Assembly (NCBI RefSeq): GCF_015355755.1
Contig: NZ_JACVEE010000003.1
Coordinates: forward strand, 930,001-994,000
Reading direction: 5' to 3'
Length of the DNA stretch: 64,000 nt
DNA from: Nocardia sp. XZ_19_385
GTDB lineage: Bacteria; Actinomycetota; Actinomycetes; Mycobacteriales; Mycobacteriaceae
Positions 51,417 to 60,583 of the stretch are shown piece after piece. Position 1 is the first letter of the stretch; every line of letters begins with the position of its first letter. The notes beneath the pieces were generated by a model. It was not told the origin of the DNA. It ran no database searches and saw nothing but the letters and a program-made list of their open reading frames with translations. Position numbers and translations under genes: made by a program.

Positions 51417-52907
51417 TTGTCTGTCGACCGGCAGGAGAGCGATGCCGCGACGGGCATTGACAGCCCCGGCGGCCTGACAGATACCGGTGAGCACGCGGCC
51501 ACCGAACGGTTCGTAATCCATAGTGCGGCGGCGCTGTTGGGTGCGGTGGCCGTCGGTTTGGGGTTCGGGGTGCTCACCGCGCTGGTGCGGGGGCGGTGGG
51601 AACCGTTGCAGGCGGCGGATCAAGCCGTGTCCGACAGCGTGGTCGCCGTGGTGGCCGAGAACCCGATGCTGAAGCAGATCCTGACCGTGGTCACCGGGTT
51701 CGGGGCGACCGCCATGCTGATCTCGGTGCTCACGGTCGGCGCGCTGTGGCTGGTGTTGCGCGGTCTGCCGCGCCTGGCGGTGTATGTGATCCTCACCGGC
51801 GCAGGCGGTTTGATCCTCAACGCGGTGGTCAAGCAGCTCGTCGAACGGTTGCGGCCGGTGGTGGAAACTCCGGTCCACAGCGTCGCCGGATGGAGTTTTC
51901 CCAGCGGGCATGCGATGAGTTCGCTGGTCTGTTATGGCGTGGTGGTGCTGGTTTTCGTCCCGATCCAGCGGGCGGGGGTGCGGCGCGCGGTAACGAGTGT
52001 GGCGGTGGTGCTGGTGACGGTCATCGGGTTGAGCCGGATCGCACTCGGCGTGCACTACCTCACCGATGTGCTCGCGGGCTGGCTGCTGGGCGCGTTGTGG
52101 CTGATGCTGACCGCTGTCGCTTTCGATCGGTGGCGCCGGGACTCCGGCATCGAGGACGCCGGGCCGCTGCCGGGCGACGTGGCGCCGGACTCGGCGGCGG
52201 ATCTGCGGCCGGTCCCGGTGCGGCATGCGCCCACGATGCCCCATCCGTGGCGCGGGGCCGGCGAGCTCGCGGTGGCGTGGGTGCTACTCGTCGGAGTGCT
52301 GCTGGGTATCGGCTTGGCGGTGCGGGAGCTGGCGGCGAATACTTCTGTCCTGCACTGGGATCACCGCGTCGTGGCGATGTTGGCCGAGCACCGCAACGCT
52401 ACGTTCACCTCCTTGATCGGTGTGTTCGGTGAAATCGGCAACACGGTGGCGATCATCGCGGTCGCGGTGATCGTGGTCGTGCTGGCGGTGGCGGTGCTGC
52501 GCAGTTGGCGACCGGTGGTGTTCCTCGGTGTCGCGCTGCTCGGTGAGATCACCGCGTTTCTGACCATCGCCGCGATCGTGGATCGGGATCGGCCCCGGGT
52601 CGCCCATCTCAATCCCGACCTGCCGCCCACCGCCAGTTTCCCGTCCGGGCATGTCGCTGCTTCGGTGACGCTGTACGCGGGCACGGCGGCGCTGGTGTGG
52701 GCGACGACCCGGCGTTGGCAGTTCCGATTTCTCGCCGCCGCCGCGTTGCTGATTCCTGTGCTGGTCGGGATCCAGCGGCTCTATGCCGGCGCCCATCACC
52801 CCACCGACGTCATGGGCGCGGTCCTGCTGGCCTCGGTGTGGACCGCGGTCGCGTGGTGGGTGGTCGACCCGGTCCCGGAGTCTGGTCGATCGCCGGAAAC
52901 GCGGTAG
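51417..52907 (+). CDS. membrane protein with two fused PAP2 phosphatase domains
   Basis: A protein of about 496 aa with two complete PAP2 domains in tandem. The first has KQLVERLRPV, SFPSGHAMSS and SRIALGVHYLTDV; the second has VDRDRPRVAHLNP, SFPSGHVAASV and RLYAGAHHPTDV. All three phosphatase motifs are therefore present twice. Each domain has its own set of about five or six helices. The enzyme would dephosphorylate lipid phosphates such as phosphatidic acid or prenyl pyrophosphates on the outer face. TTG 51417 has GGGAGG eight bases upstream; ATG 51396 is the alternative. Confidence 0.85.
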   Translation: MSVDRQESDAATGIDSPGGLTDTGEHAATERFVIHSAAALLGAVAVGLGFGVLTALVRGRWEPLQAADQAVSDSVVAVVAENPMLKQILTVVTGFGATAMLISVLTVGALWLVLRGLPRLAVYVILTGAGGLILNAVVKQLVERLRPVVETPVHSVAGWSFPSGHAMSSLVCYGVVVLVFVPIQRAGVRRAVTSVAVVLVTVIGLSRIALGVHYLTDVLAGWLLGALWLMLTAVAFDRWRRDSGIEDAGPLPGDVAPDSAADLRPVPVRHAPTMPHPWRGAGELAVAWVLLVGVLLGIGLAVRELAANTSVLHWDHRVVAMLAEHRNATFTSLIGVFGEIGNTVAIIAVAVIVVVLAVAVLRSWRPVVFLGVALLGEITAFLTIAAIVDRDRPRVAHLNPDLPPTASFPSGHVAASVTLYAGTAALVWATTRRWQFRFLAAAALLIPVLVGIQRLYAGAHHPTDVMGAVLLASVWTAVAWWVVDPVPESGRSPETR

Positions 52908-52959
52908 CGCCGGGCTCGATTCGCGGGCCCGGCGGGGTGTGCGGCAGGGTTGGGCCACC

Positions 52960-53667
52960 ATGACAGACAACGACGACCACGCCCCGACCGGTCGCTGGCG
53001 CCACGGCGCGCGGCTCGCGGTGTATGCCGGGTTCCTGCTGGCGATGTTCTATCTCGTTGCCGTCGCGCGGATCATCGACATCGACGGCGTGCGCGCGGCG
53101 ATCGCGGCCACGGGTCCGGCGGCGCCGCTGGTGTATGTGGCGGCGTCGGCTCTGCTGGGTGCGGTGCTCGTCCCGGGCCCCATTCTGGCCGGGGGCAGTG
53201 GACTGTTGTTCGGTCCGCTGCTCGGGACTTTCGTGACTCTCGGCGCCACCGTCGGCACGGCGGTGATCTGCGCTTTTCTCGGACGGCGCGCCGGGCGGGG
53301 CAGTGCGCGCGGGATGCTCGGCACCGAACGCGCCGATCGCCTCGACGCACAGATCGCGCGCCGCGGCCTGTGGGCGGTAGTCGGGCAGCGTTTCGTTCCC
53401 GGCGCCCCGGATGCGCTGGCCTCCTACACCTTCGGCGCGTTCGGTATTCCGCTGTGGCAGATGGCGGCCGGTGCGTTCATCGGGTCGGCGCCGCGCGCGT
53501 TCGTCTACACCGCGCTCGGTGCCTCGATCGGTGATCTGTCGGCGCCGCTGGCCTACACCGCGATCGCGGTGTGGTGCGTCGTCGCGATCATCGGCGCGTT
53601 CGCCGCGCACCGTGGAATTCGGAGCTGGCGTCGCCGGGACCGCGATGCGAAATCCGCGCAGCCCTAG
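52960..53667 (+). CDS. VTT/TVP38-family membrane protein
   Basis: A 235-aa membrane protein with the VTT (SNARE-associated, DedA-like) pattern: SALLGAVLVPGPILAGGSGL, then LFGPLLGTFVTLGATVGTAV and FLGRRAGRGSARGMLG. QRFVPGAPDALASYTFGAFG and FIGSAPRAFVYTALG complete the re-entrant core. DedA relatives flip undecaprenyl phosphate or phospholipids across the membrane. It lies 52 bases after the double-PAP2 gene on the same strand; a lipid phosphatase next to a candidate lipid flippase makes a shared role in recycling a lipid carrier plausible. Confidence 0.85.
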   Translation: MTDNDDHAPTGRWRHGARLAVYAGFLLAMFYLVAVARIIDIDGVRAAIAATGPAAPLVYVAASALLGAVLVPGPILAGGSGLLFGPLLGTFVTLGATVGTAVICAFLGRRAGRGSARGMLGTERADRLDAQIARRGLWAVVGQRFVPGAPDALASYTFGAFGIPLWQMAAGAFIGSAPRAFVYTALGASIGDLSAPLAYTAIAVWCVVAIIGAFAAHRGIRSWRRRDRDAKSAQP

Positions 53668-53728
53668 CCCGTTCGGCGCACCGAACGGTCTTGTCAATGT
53701 CTGAGACACTGCCCTAGATTCGGTGTTC

Positions 53729-54436
53729 ATGGAGTACATCGAGGTGGACGCCCCCGACGGCCCGATCGAGGCGGTCATGGCCCGGCCCGAGGGGGAGGGG
53801 CCGTGGCCGGGGGTCGTGATCCTGCACGACATCACCGGTTACAGCTCGGATCTGCGCCACCATGTGCAGATGCTGGCCGACCACGGCTATCTGGCGCTGG
53901 GCCCGAACCTGTTCTCCCGCGGCCGCACCCGGTGCATGCGCTCGGTGATGCGGGCGCTGTGGTTCACCGGCGGCACCACCGACGCCGACCGCGAACCGAT
54001 GCGCGACATCCTGGCCGCCCGCGCCCGCCTGCTCGCCGACCCGGACTGCACCGGGCGCACCGCGATCAGCGGGTTCTGCATGGGCGGCGGGTTCTCCCTG
54101 CTGTGCGCACCTGAGGGCTTCGACGCTTCGGCACCGTTCTACGGCGGCCTCTACGGTGACTACCGCACGTTGCTCGACGGCGCCTGCCCGATCGTGGCCA
54201 GCTACGCCGGGATGGATCCGACGCTGCCCGGCGCCGCGGCGAAACTAGACCGTGCGCTGACCGATCTCGGTGTGCCGCACGACATCAAGACCTATCCGCG
54301 CACCACCCACGGGTTCGCCAACACCTTCCCCGGTGATCAGTTGTTGCGGGTCACCGGGTTCGGGCACAACGCGGCGGCGACCGCCGATGCCTGGCAGCGG
54401 GTGTTCGCGTTCTTCGACCAGCATCTGCGCACCTGA
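53729..54436 (+). CDS. dienelactone hydrolase-family protein
   Basis: A 235-aa hydrolase with the Cys-Asp-His triad typical of the family: Cys in ISGFCMGGGFS, Asp in SYAGMDPTLPG and His in TTHGFANTF. PGVVILHDITGYSSDLRHHV supplies the oxyanion region. It hydrolyses dienelactones or similar activated esters and lactones. ATG 53729 follows GTG 53723 in the same frame. It converges on the antiporter gene with three bases between the ends. Confidence 0.9.
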   Translation: MEYIEVDAPDGPIEAVMARPEGEGPWPGVVILHDITGYSSDLRHHVQMLADHGYLALGPNLFSRGRTRCMRSVMRALWFTGGTTDADREPMRDILAARARLLADPDCTGRTAISGFCMGGGFSLLCAPEGFDASAPFYGGLYGDYRTLLDGACPIVASYAGMDPTLPGAAAKLDRALTDLGVPHDIKTYPRTTHGFANTFPGDQLLRVTGFGHNAAATADAWQRVFAFFDQHLRT

Positions 54437-54439
54437 GCC

Positions 54440-56302
54440 TCAGCCGAGCAGTTCGTCGACATAGCACCAGCGCCACGCCTCACCGGGCTCGATACTGCGG
54501 ATGACCGGATGCTGGGTCTGGTTGTAGTGCTTGGTGGCGTGGTTGCCCGGGGAGGAGTCGCAACAGCCGATCTGCCCGCACGACAGGCACATCCGCAAAT
54601 GCACCCAGGTCAAGCCTTCGGCCAAACATTGCGCACATTCCGCGGGCCCGGCGGGTTCGGGTGCCAGCGGCGCGGCCCGCAGATGCGCGCAGTCGTCGGC
54701 GGAGCTGGGACCCGCCAGCATCTCGACGCGGTCGTCCTCGGTTTCGTCGAAACGGTCGATCATCGATTCCTCGAGATCGAGCCGGGCCAGCACATGCTGG
54801 AGGATCTCGTAGTCCATGCCGCCGGCATCACGCACCCGCAGCACCGTCTCGCGTTCGGCCGCCAGCATCGCCAAGCGCAGGCGCCGGTATTCGGCGGTGG
54901 GTGTGGCCTGTTCGGCTTCGGAACGGCCGAGGCGTTCCCAGGCGGCGTTGGTTTTCCAGGCGACCCGCTCACGCAGCGAGGCCACCACCGCTTCGGGCGT
55001 CTGGGCGGTGACCTCGGCGTCGAGTACCGCCAACCCCGCCGAGGTCGCCTGCGACAGCAGACTCGCCTTCTGCAGCGCGTCCTCGGCGCGACTGGGTCCG
55101 CGCAGCTTCAACATGCGCACCAGCCACGGCAGCGATGTGCCTTGCAGCAGCAGCGTTCCCGCGACCACCACCAGCGCCAGCAGTTTGAGCACCGCCAGCT
55201 GCGGGGTGTCCTCGGGCAGCAACAGCACCGCGGCCAGGGTGACGACCCCGCGCATCCCGGCCCATGACACTACCGTCGCGTGTTTGGCCATCGACTGATC
55301 CGAAGGCACCGTGGTCATGCCGAGCTTGTCGAACAACAGCGCCCACGGGAACACCCACAGCGGCCGCGCCACCATCACTGCCGCCAGCACGGCCAACGCC
55401 GCAAACACCAAGGTGCGGTGGTCCAGGCCGCTGTCCCAGGCGCCTTCGACGATGCCGCGCACCTGCAACCCGATGATCAGGAACACCGCGCTCTCCAGAA
55501 TGAACTGGATGGTGCGCCAGTTGGTGCGTTCGGCGATGCGGGAGGCGGCACTCTGCCAGGCCGGGGCGTTGTGGCCCAGGATCATCCCGCACACCACCAC
55601 CGCGATCACGCCGGAGGCGTGCACCTCTTCGGCGGGCAGATACGCCACGAACGGCGCCAGGAACGACAGGGTGGTGTCGAGCACCGGGTCGCTGATCCGG
55701 CGCCGCAGGAACGCCAGCAGATAGGCGACCACGACTCCGACGAGCGCGCCCCCGCCCGCGGCGAGCAGGAAGTCACCGCCGGCGTTCCACACCGACACCG
55801 TGCCGGCCGAGGCGGCGATCGCGGTCCGCAACGCCACCAGCGCGGTCGCGTCGTTGAACAGCGACTCGTCTTCGAGGATCGTCACGATCCGGCGCGGCAT
55901 CCCGATCCGGCGGGCCACCGCGGTCGCGGCGACCGCGTCCGGCGGGGCGACCACCGCACCGAGAGCGACCGCGACGGCGAACGGCACCGGCAGCAACCAC
56001 CACACCACCGCCGCGACCGCGAAGGTGGTGAACAGCACCAGCCCCACCGACAGCAGCGCGATGGTCCGCAGGTTCGCCCGGAAATCCACCAGCGAAGTCC
56101 GGATCGCGGCGGTGTAGAGCAGCGGCGGCAGCAACCCCAGCAGTACGACTTCCGGTTCCAGATGCACCGTGGGCACGAACGGCAGATACGACGCCGCCAC
56201 CCCCGCCAGCGTCAGCACCAGCGGTTCGGAAATCCCGAACCGCCGCGCCAAGGCCGTGAGGCTGGCCGCGGACGCTACGAGAACCACCAGGCCGATCGCC
56301 AT
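54440..56302 (-). CDS. Na+/H+ antiporter (CPA1) with C-terminal UBP-type zinc finger
   Basis: A protein of about 620 aa. The first 400 residues are a CPA1/NhaP-type antiporter: about twelve helices, with VVAPPDAVAATAVARRIGMP (core Asp region) and the FNDATALVALRTAI segment. The following 150 residues are helical and cytoplasmic. The last 70 form a UBP-type zinc finger (CAQCLAEGLTWVHLRMCLSC, then GQIGCCDSSPGNHATKHYNQ, TQHPVIRSIEPGE..WCYVDE), with all Cys/His ligands. The finger may sense or bind a protein or peptide C-terminus and gate transport. ATG 56302 gives the usual MAIGLVVLVASA beginning. Confidence 0.9.
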   Translation of the reverse strand: MAIGLVVLVASAASLTALARRFGISEPLVLTLAGVAASYLPFVPTVHLEPEVVLLGLLPPLLYTAAIRTSLVDFRANLRTIALLSVGLVLFTTFAVAAVVWWLLPVPFAVAVALGAVVAPPDAVAATAVARRIGMPRRIVTILEDESLFNDATALVALRTAIAASAGTVSVWNAGGDFLLAAGGGALVGVVVAYLLAFLRRRISDPVLDTTLSFLAPFVAYLPAEEVHASGVIAVVVCGMILGHNAPAWQSAASRIAERTNWRTIQFILESAVFLIIGLQVRGIVEGAWDSGLDHRTLVFAALAVLAAVMVARPLWVFPWALLFDKLGMTTVPSDQSMAKHATVVSWAGMRGVVTLAAVLLLPEDTPQLAVLKLLALVVVAGTLLLQGTSLPWLVRMLKLRGPSRAEDALQKASLLSQATSAGLAVLDAEVTAQTPEAVVASLRERVAWKTNAAWERLGRSEAEQATPTAEYRRLRLAMLAAERETVLRVRDAGGMDYEILQHVLARLDLEESMIDRFDETEDDRVEMLAGPSSADDCAHLRAAPLAPEPAGPAECAQCLAEGLTWVHLRMCLSCGQIGCCDSSPGNHATKHYNQTQHPVIRSIEPGEAWRWCYVDELLG

Positions 56303-56459
56303 ATGCACCGCAGCATTCTCGCAGAGCGTGCGCGTCGGCCCGCGCATCCGCTACCCCGGGGCGAATCGCGGCGCCGGTAGTTGACACGTACCGGAGTGCC
56401 GCAAAGCGCGGGTGCGAGTACCGTTCGCGCGCAATGCTGGTCGGCACAAGGAGGTAGAT

Positions 56460-57398
56460 GTGGAAGAGGAGTTCGCGGACTGGCGCGCCAACGGCCGCCG
56501 GTTCACCCATCGCGGCCATCAGATCTTCTGGCGCGACAGCGCTTTCACCGGAACATTACCGACCGGAGACGGCGGAGCGGCGGCTCGGCCCGGACCCGAG
56601 CGCGCACTGCTGTGCATCCACGGGTTCCCCACCGCGTCCTGGGATTGGCATGCGATCTGGGCGGGCCTGGGCACCGAATTCACCCGGGTGCTGGCCCCGG
56701 ACATGATCGGCTTCGGCTGGTCGGCCAAACCCCGCGACTACGAGTACTCGATCTTCGACCAGGCCGACCTGCACGAACAGCTGCTGCGTGAGCAAGGGCT
56801 GAGCCGGGTGCACATCCTGGCCCACGATTACGGCGACACCGTCACCCAGGAATTGCTCGCCCGCGACACCGAACGCAAACAGGCCGGTGACGACTCGCTG
56901 GTCATCGAATCGGTGTGCCTGCTCAACGGCGGATTGTTCCCCGAAGCCCACCGGGCCCGCCCGATCCAGAAACTGCTCGCCGGCCCGCTGGGTCCGATGG
57001 TCAGCATGCTGGCCACCGAATCGGCCTTCCAGGCCAGTCTGGCCGGAGTCTTCGGCCCCGACACCAAACCCTCACCCACCGAACTCGACCAGTTCTGGCT
57101 GATGTGGTGCGGCAAACACGGAAAACGCAACGGCCACAAACTGATCCGCTACATGGCCGAGCGGCGCACGCATCGGGAACGCTGGGTCGGGGCACTGATC
57201 GGCACCGAGGTGCCGGTCCGGCTCGTCAACGGGCTGCTCGACCCGGTCTCCGGCGGTCATATGGTGGCGCGCTACCGCGAACTGATCCCCGACGCCGATG
57301 TGGTCGAGCTGGCGAAGGTCGGGCACTATCCCCAACTCGAAGCACCGCAGGAAACCCTCGCCGCTTTCCTCGACTTCCACAGCACCCGCGTGAAATGA
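56460..57398 (+). CDS. alpha/beta-hydrolase (haloalkane dehalogenase / MEST-like)
   Basis: A 312-aa hydrolase. The nucleophile is an Asp (AHDYGDTVTQELLAR), as in epoxide hydrolases and haloalkane dehalogenases; LCIHGFPTASWDWHAIWAGL gives the HGFP oxyanion loop, and VGHYPQLEAP carries the histidine. The cap segment (LLNGGLFPEAHRARPIQKLL) closely resembles that of MEST-type proteins. GTG 56460 is preceded by AAGGAGG at the correct distance, which decides the start. It is a single gene, followed by a TetR gene on the same strand. Confidence 0.85.
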   Translation: MEEEFADWRANGRRFTHRGHQIFWRDSAFTGTLPTGDGGAAARPGPERALLCIHGFPTASWDWHAIWAGLGTEFTRVLAPDMIGFGWSAKPRDYEYSIFDQADLHEQLLREQGLSRVHILAHDYGDTVTQELLARDTERKQAGDDSLVIESVCLLNGGLFPEAHRARPIQKLLAGPLGPMVSMLATESAFQASLAGVFGPDTKPSPTELDQFWLMWCGKHGKRNGHKLIRYMAERRTHRERWVGALIGTEVPVRLVNGLLDPVSGGHMVARYRELIPDADVVELAKVGHYPQLEAPQETLAAFLDFHSTRVK

Positions 57399-57427
57399 GC
57401 ACCGGCGACCCGAGCGCCCAACAGATA

Positions 57428-57446
57428 ACTGGTGGTTACCACCGGT
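57428..57446. promoter_or_regulatory. palindrome upstream of TetR gene
   Basis: ACTGGTGGTTACCACCGGT, symmetric about its central base with one mismatch pair, about 55 bases before the GTG of the TetR gene. A second smaller palindrome TATGG-agggaa-CCATA lies at 57474-57489. The first is the likely auto-operator. Confidence 0.7.
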
Positions 57447-57499
57447 GGCGTTCGGGTCGGGCTTTTCCGGCCTTATGGAGGGAACCATAGACTGACGTC

Positions 57500-58108
57500 G
57501 TGGCCAGCACCCGCCGAGCACGCTCCGACACCGCCCGCCCGCGCCTACCCGACGCGCGCCGGCGGATGATCGAGGGCGCCATCGACTCGCTGCGCGTGCA
57601 CGGAGCCAGCGGCACCAGCGTCGACCGTGTACTTGCCGCCACCGGCGCACCCCGCGGCTCGGTGTATCACCATTTCCCCGGCGGGCGCACCCAGCTCATC
57701 GCCGACGCGGTCACCACCGCGGGCGCGGTGATGAGCGAACTCATCGAACACCTCACCCGCAGCAACACCCCCGCCCAAGCCCTCGACCAATTCGCCACCC
57801 TCTGGCGGCATACCTTGCGCGAGAGCGACTTCCGCGCCGGCTGCCCCGTCTTCGCCGTCGCCGTCGAAACCAACGATGACGCCCCCGAACTCGCCCGCGC
57901 CGCCACCGAGATCTTCACCCGCTGGCACACCGCCCTGACCGGGCTGCTCATCGGCCACGACATCCCCGCCGCCCGCGCCGGCCGTCTGGCCACCCTCACC
58001 GTGGCCGCCATCGAAGGCGCGATCGCCCTGTGCCGGATTCAGCGCAGCACCGAGCCTCTCGATGACGCTGTCGAAGAACTGCGCGCCTTCTACGCCGGCA
58101 CCGACTGA
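57500..58108 (+). CDS. TetR-family transcriptional regulator
   Basis: A 202-aa regulator with helix-turn-helix TSVDRVLAATGAPRGSVYHH and FPGGRTQLIADAV. The C-terminal part (LWRHTLRESDFRAGCPVFAV, AIEGAIALCRIQRST) matches the TetR_C group of YxaF/LmrA-like regulators that control small hydrophobic-compound responses. The start is GTG 57500. It probably regulates itself through the palindrome at 57428 and possibly the MBL operon that follows at 58314, whose upstream region has a small palindrome (ACCGA-tgag-TCGGT near 58206). Confidence 0.9.
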   Translation: MASTRRARSDTARPRLPDARRRMIEGAIDSLRVHGASGTSVDRVLAATGAPRGSVYHHFPGGRTQLIADAVTTAGAVMSELIEHLTRSNTPAQALDQFATLWRHTLRESDFRAGCPVFAVAVETNDDAPELARAATEIFTRWHTALTGLLIGHDIPAARAGRLATLTVAAIEGAIALCRIQRSTEPLDDAVEELRAFYAGTD

Positions 58109-58313
58109 GCACTCCACGTCCACGCCGAGCCCTGGAACCACCGCGAACCGACACGGTGGCCCCTCGATAGGGCAGTCGCGGTCCCGTCGAATTCCACCTA
58201 GAAAATACCGATGAGTCGGTTACCGTTGTCCCAGGTAGATGACCTAAGGGCACGACCGGGAGGCGCAGTCCTCCCCACTCCGCTCCGCCACCGACCGCTG
58301 CGAGAGGATCCTT

Positions 58314-59120
58314 ATGAGCACCCTCGACTTCAAGGTCATCGACGGGGATTTCCCCGTCGGCTCCAAGAACAAAACCGCCACCCTGATCACCGGCCAGGAG
58401 CAGGCGTTGTTGATCGATGCCGGGTTCACCCGCGCCGACGGGCACCGTCTGGTCGCCGAAATCCTCGACTCCGGCAAAACCCTGACCACGGTCTTCATCA
58501 GCCACGCCGACCCCGACTACTACTGGGGCGCCGAGGTCATCGCCGACGCCTTCCCCGAAGCCGACCTGGTCGCCACCCCGCTGGTGATCGAGCACATCAG
58601 GACGGCGCACGAAAACAAGCTGGCGGCATGGGAGGCGGTCGGCGCCAACCGCCCCACCCGCCTCGTCGAGTTGGCCGAACTGACCGGTGATCTCACCTTC
58701 GAGGGGCACGTGTTCGAGCTCAAGGGCGGTCACCCGGGCTTGCCCGACCGGCACTACCTGTGGCAGGCCGAGCAGCGGGCGATCGTCGGCGGGGTGCTGC
58801 TGTTCCAGAACGAGCACGTGTGGGTCGCCGACACCGGCAAGCCCGAAGACCGTGCTGTCTGGGTCGAGCTGCTCGATGAGATGACAGCCCTGAACCCTGC
58901 CTTCGCCGTCCCGGGCCACCGCTTGCCCACCGACACCTTGGATGCGAGCCCGATCGCCTACACCCGCGACTACCTCACCGTCTTCGAGGACGAACTCGGC
59001 AAGGCCGACACCGGTGCGGCCCTGACCGACGCGATGGTCGCACGCTACCCGGACTCCGGAATGCTCATCGCCGCCCAACTCGGCGCCAAGGTCGCCAAGG
59101 GCGAAATGAGCTGGGGATAA
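58314..59120 (+). CDS. metallo-beta-lactamase-fold hydrolase
   Basis: A 268-aa MBL-fold enzyme. The metal motif is VFISHADPDYYWGAEVI, a variant HxDxDY form instead of HxHxDH, as seen in a subset of MBL proteins with altered metal binding. Further ligands may be in FELKGGHPGLPDRHYLW, WVADTG and VPGHRLPTD. The substrate is not evident; quorum-lactone or thioester hydrolysis are possible. GAGAGGATC precedes the ATG. It is followed after 23 bases by the NTF2-like gene, so the two form an operon. Confidence 0.85.
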   Translation: MSTLDFKVIDGDFPVGSKNKTATLITGQEQALLIDAGFTRADGHRLVAEILDSGKTLTTVFISHADPDYYWGAEVIADAFPEADLVATPLVIEHIRTAHENKLAAWEAVGANRPTRLVELAELTGDLTFEGHVFELKGGHPGLPDRHYLWQAEQRAIVGGVLLFQNEHVWVADTGKPEDRAVWVELLDEMTALNPAFAVPGHRLPTDTLDASPIAYTRDYLTVFEDELGKADTGAALTDAMVARYPDSGMLIAAQLGAKVAKGEMSWG

Positions 59121-59143
59121 CCCATCCCAGAGAGGCTGTCGCC

Positions 59144-59563
59144 ATGAGCGAGTGCCCCGACTTCCACACCTCCACCGCGCCCGCCGATGTGGTGCGGCGT
59201 CAGTACCTCGCCTCCGCGCACGGCGACCTCGAAGCCCTGCGGGCCACGCTGGCCGACGATGTGGAGTGGACCGAGATGGCGGGGTTCCCCCTGGCCGGCA
59301 CCTACCGCACCCCCGACGGCGTCACCGCCGCTGTCATGGAGAACCTGGGCAAGGACTGGGACAACTGGACCGCCCACGACGACACCTACGTCGTCGACGG
59401 CGAGAACGTCGTGGTCTTGGCCCGCTACACCGCCACCAACAAAGCCACCGGCAAGGACCTCGATGTCCGGGTCGCCCACCATTTCGTCGTCCGCGGCGGC
59501 CGCATCGTCCGCTTCGAACAGTTCGTCGACACCGCCAAGGTTCGGGATGCCATGACGGCCTGA
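59144..59563 (+). CDS. NTF2-like (SnoaL-type) protein
   Basis: A 139-aa protein of the SnoaL/NTF2-like superfamily (VVRRQYLASAHGDLEALRAT, then LADDVEWTEMAGFPLAGTYR, and DVRVAHHFVVRGGRIVRFEQ). The cone-shaped fold binds small hydrophobic ligands and often acts as an isomerase, cyclase or hydratase. Its tight linkage with the MBL protein suggests the two handle the same metabolite. GAGAGG lies before the ATG. Confidence 0.85.
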   Translation: MSECPDFHTSTAPADVVRRQYLASAHGDLEALRATLADDVEWTEMAGFPLAGTYRTPDGVTAAVMENLGKDWDNWTAHDDTYVVDGENVVVLARYTATNKATGKDLDVRVAHHFVVRGGRIVRFEQFVDTAKVRDAMTA

Positions 59564-59708
59564 GGGGGGCGAGTCAGCTGTCGTCTGATCGAGCTCGTCA
59601 CGCTCACGGTGCGAATTGGGCTGGTGCCGTTGTGTATTCGATCACTTGGCTTTCGGAAACGAGCTGATCCCTACTCCAGCCCACATCGCTGCGGCCTAGC
59701 GTTTCAGC

Positions 59709-60527
59709 ATGACCGAGACTGCGCCGATCTCCTCCCCACGAGATCCGCACTACACGCTGACCAACGCATGGGAATTCGCCGACGAACGCCTCACACTGCT
59801 GGGCGCAGCCTACGACCCGGACAGTATCGCCCTCGCTCAGCGACTGGGCGTCGGTGCGGGATGGCGGTGCCTGGACGCGGGCGCCGGCGGCGGATCGTTC
59901 GCGCGCTGGCTGTGCGATGCCACATTGCCCGGCGGTCGAGTACTCGCGGTCGACGCGGACCCACGCCACCTGACGGACCTGCCCGATCGTGGCGGCGAAG
60001 TAGCCCAGATCGACCTCGTCACCGGCGACCTCCCCGAATGCGCCTTCGATTTCGTCCACACCCGATTCGTGCTGCTGCACATCGCCCGCAGAGACATTGT
60101 TTTGGAACGTCTGGCGCGAGCACTGGCGCCGGGGGGAGTACTCATGCTCGAGGAAGGCGACGGGCTCGGCGTGCACGAGGAAATGCCGGGCGCATTCGGG
60201 GAGGTCTGGCGTGCCTTCGCACGTTCGACCGAGACCGCGGGCGCGGATCAAGCCTGGGCCCGCAACTTGCCCGCGCACCTGGAGGCGCTCGGTCTCGTCG
60301 ATGTCCGAGCCGCTGTGGAGATCCCGGTGTTCCGGGGCGGTTCACCGATGGCGCGCATGTGGGACCTCACCTGGATGCAGGCCCACGAAACCCTGATAGC
60401 GCACGGGGTTGCGCCCACGGTCACCGCGACCGCGCAGGCCGAGTTGCGGGACGAGCAGCGTTGGTTCTATGCCCCGCCCACGGTCCGCGCATGGGGCCGA
60501 GCCCGGTCACCCAGTGACGCGTCCTGA
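59709..60527 (+). CDS. class I SAM-dependent methyltransferase
   Basis: A 272-aa methyltransferase. Motif I is CLDAGAGGGSFARWL, motif II VLAVDADPRHLTDLPD, and the later ALAPGGVLMLEEGDGLGVHE segment is motif III. The C-terminal region includes the substrate-side helices VFRGGSPMARMWDLTWMQAH. This is a small-molecule type; the substrate is unknown. ATG 59709 gives MTETAPISSPRDPHYTLTNA. It is a single gene. Confidence 0.9.
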   Translation: MTETAPISSPRDPHYTLTNAWEFADERLTLLGAAYDPDSIALAQRLGVGAGWRCLDAGAGGGSFARWLCDATLPGGRVLAVDADPRHLTDLPDRGGEVAQIDLVTGDLPECAFDFVHTRFVLLHIARRDIVLERLARALAPGGVLMLEEGDGLGVHEEMPGAFGEVWRAFARSTETAGADQAWARNLPAHLEALGLVDVRAAVEIPVFRGGSPMARMWDLTWMQAHETLIAHGVAPTVTATAQAELRDEQRWFYAPPTVRAWGRARSPSDAS

Positions 60528-60583
60528 CCGCAGCCGCTAGTTGATACCGCGACAGGCCGAGAGGGTCGCCGTAGAGTCTGCAC

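Noticed and set aside
55280..56380. Plus-strand frame of 366 codons opposite the antiporter
   Set aside because: It is an antisense shadow: extremely Arg/His/Gln-rich with no motifs, while the minus strand encodes a clear twelve-helix transporter.
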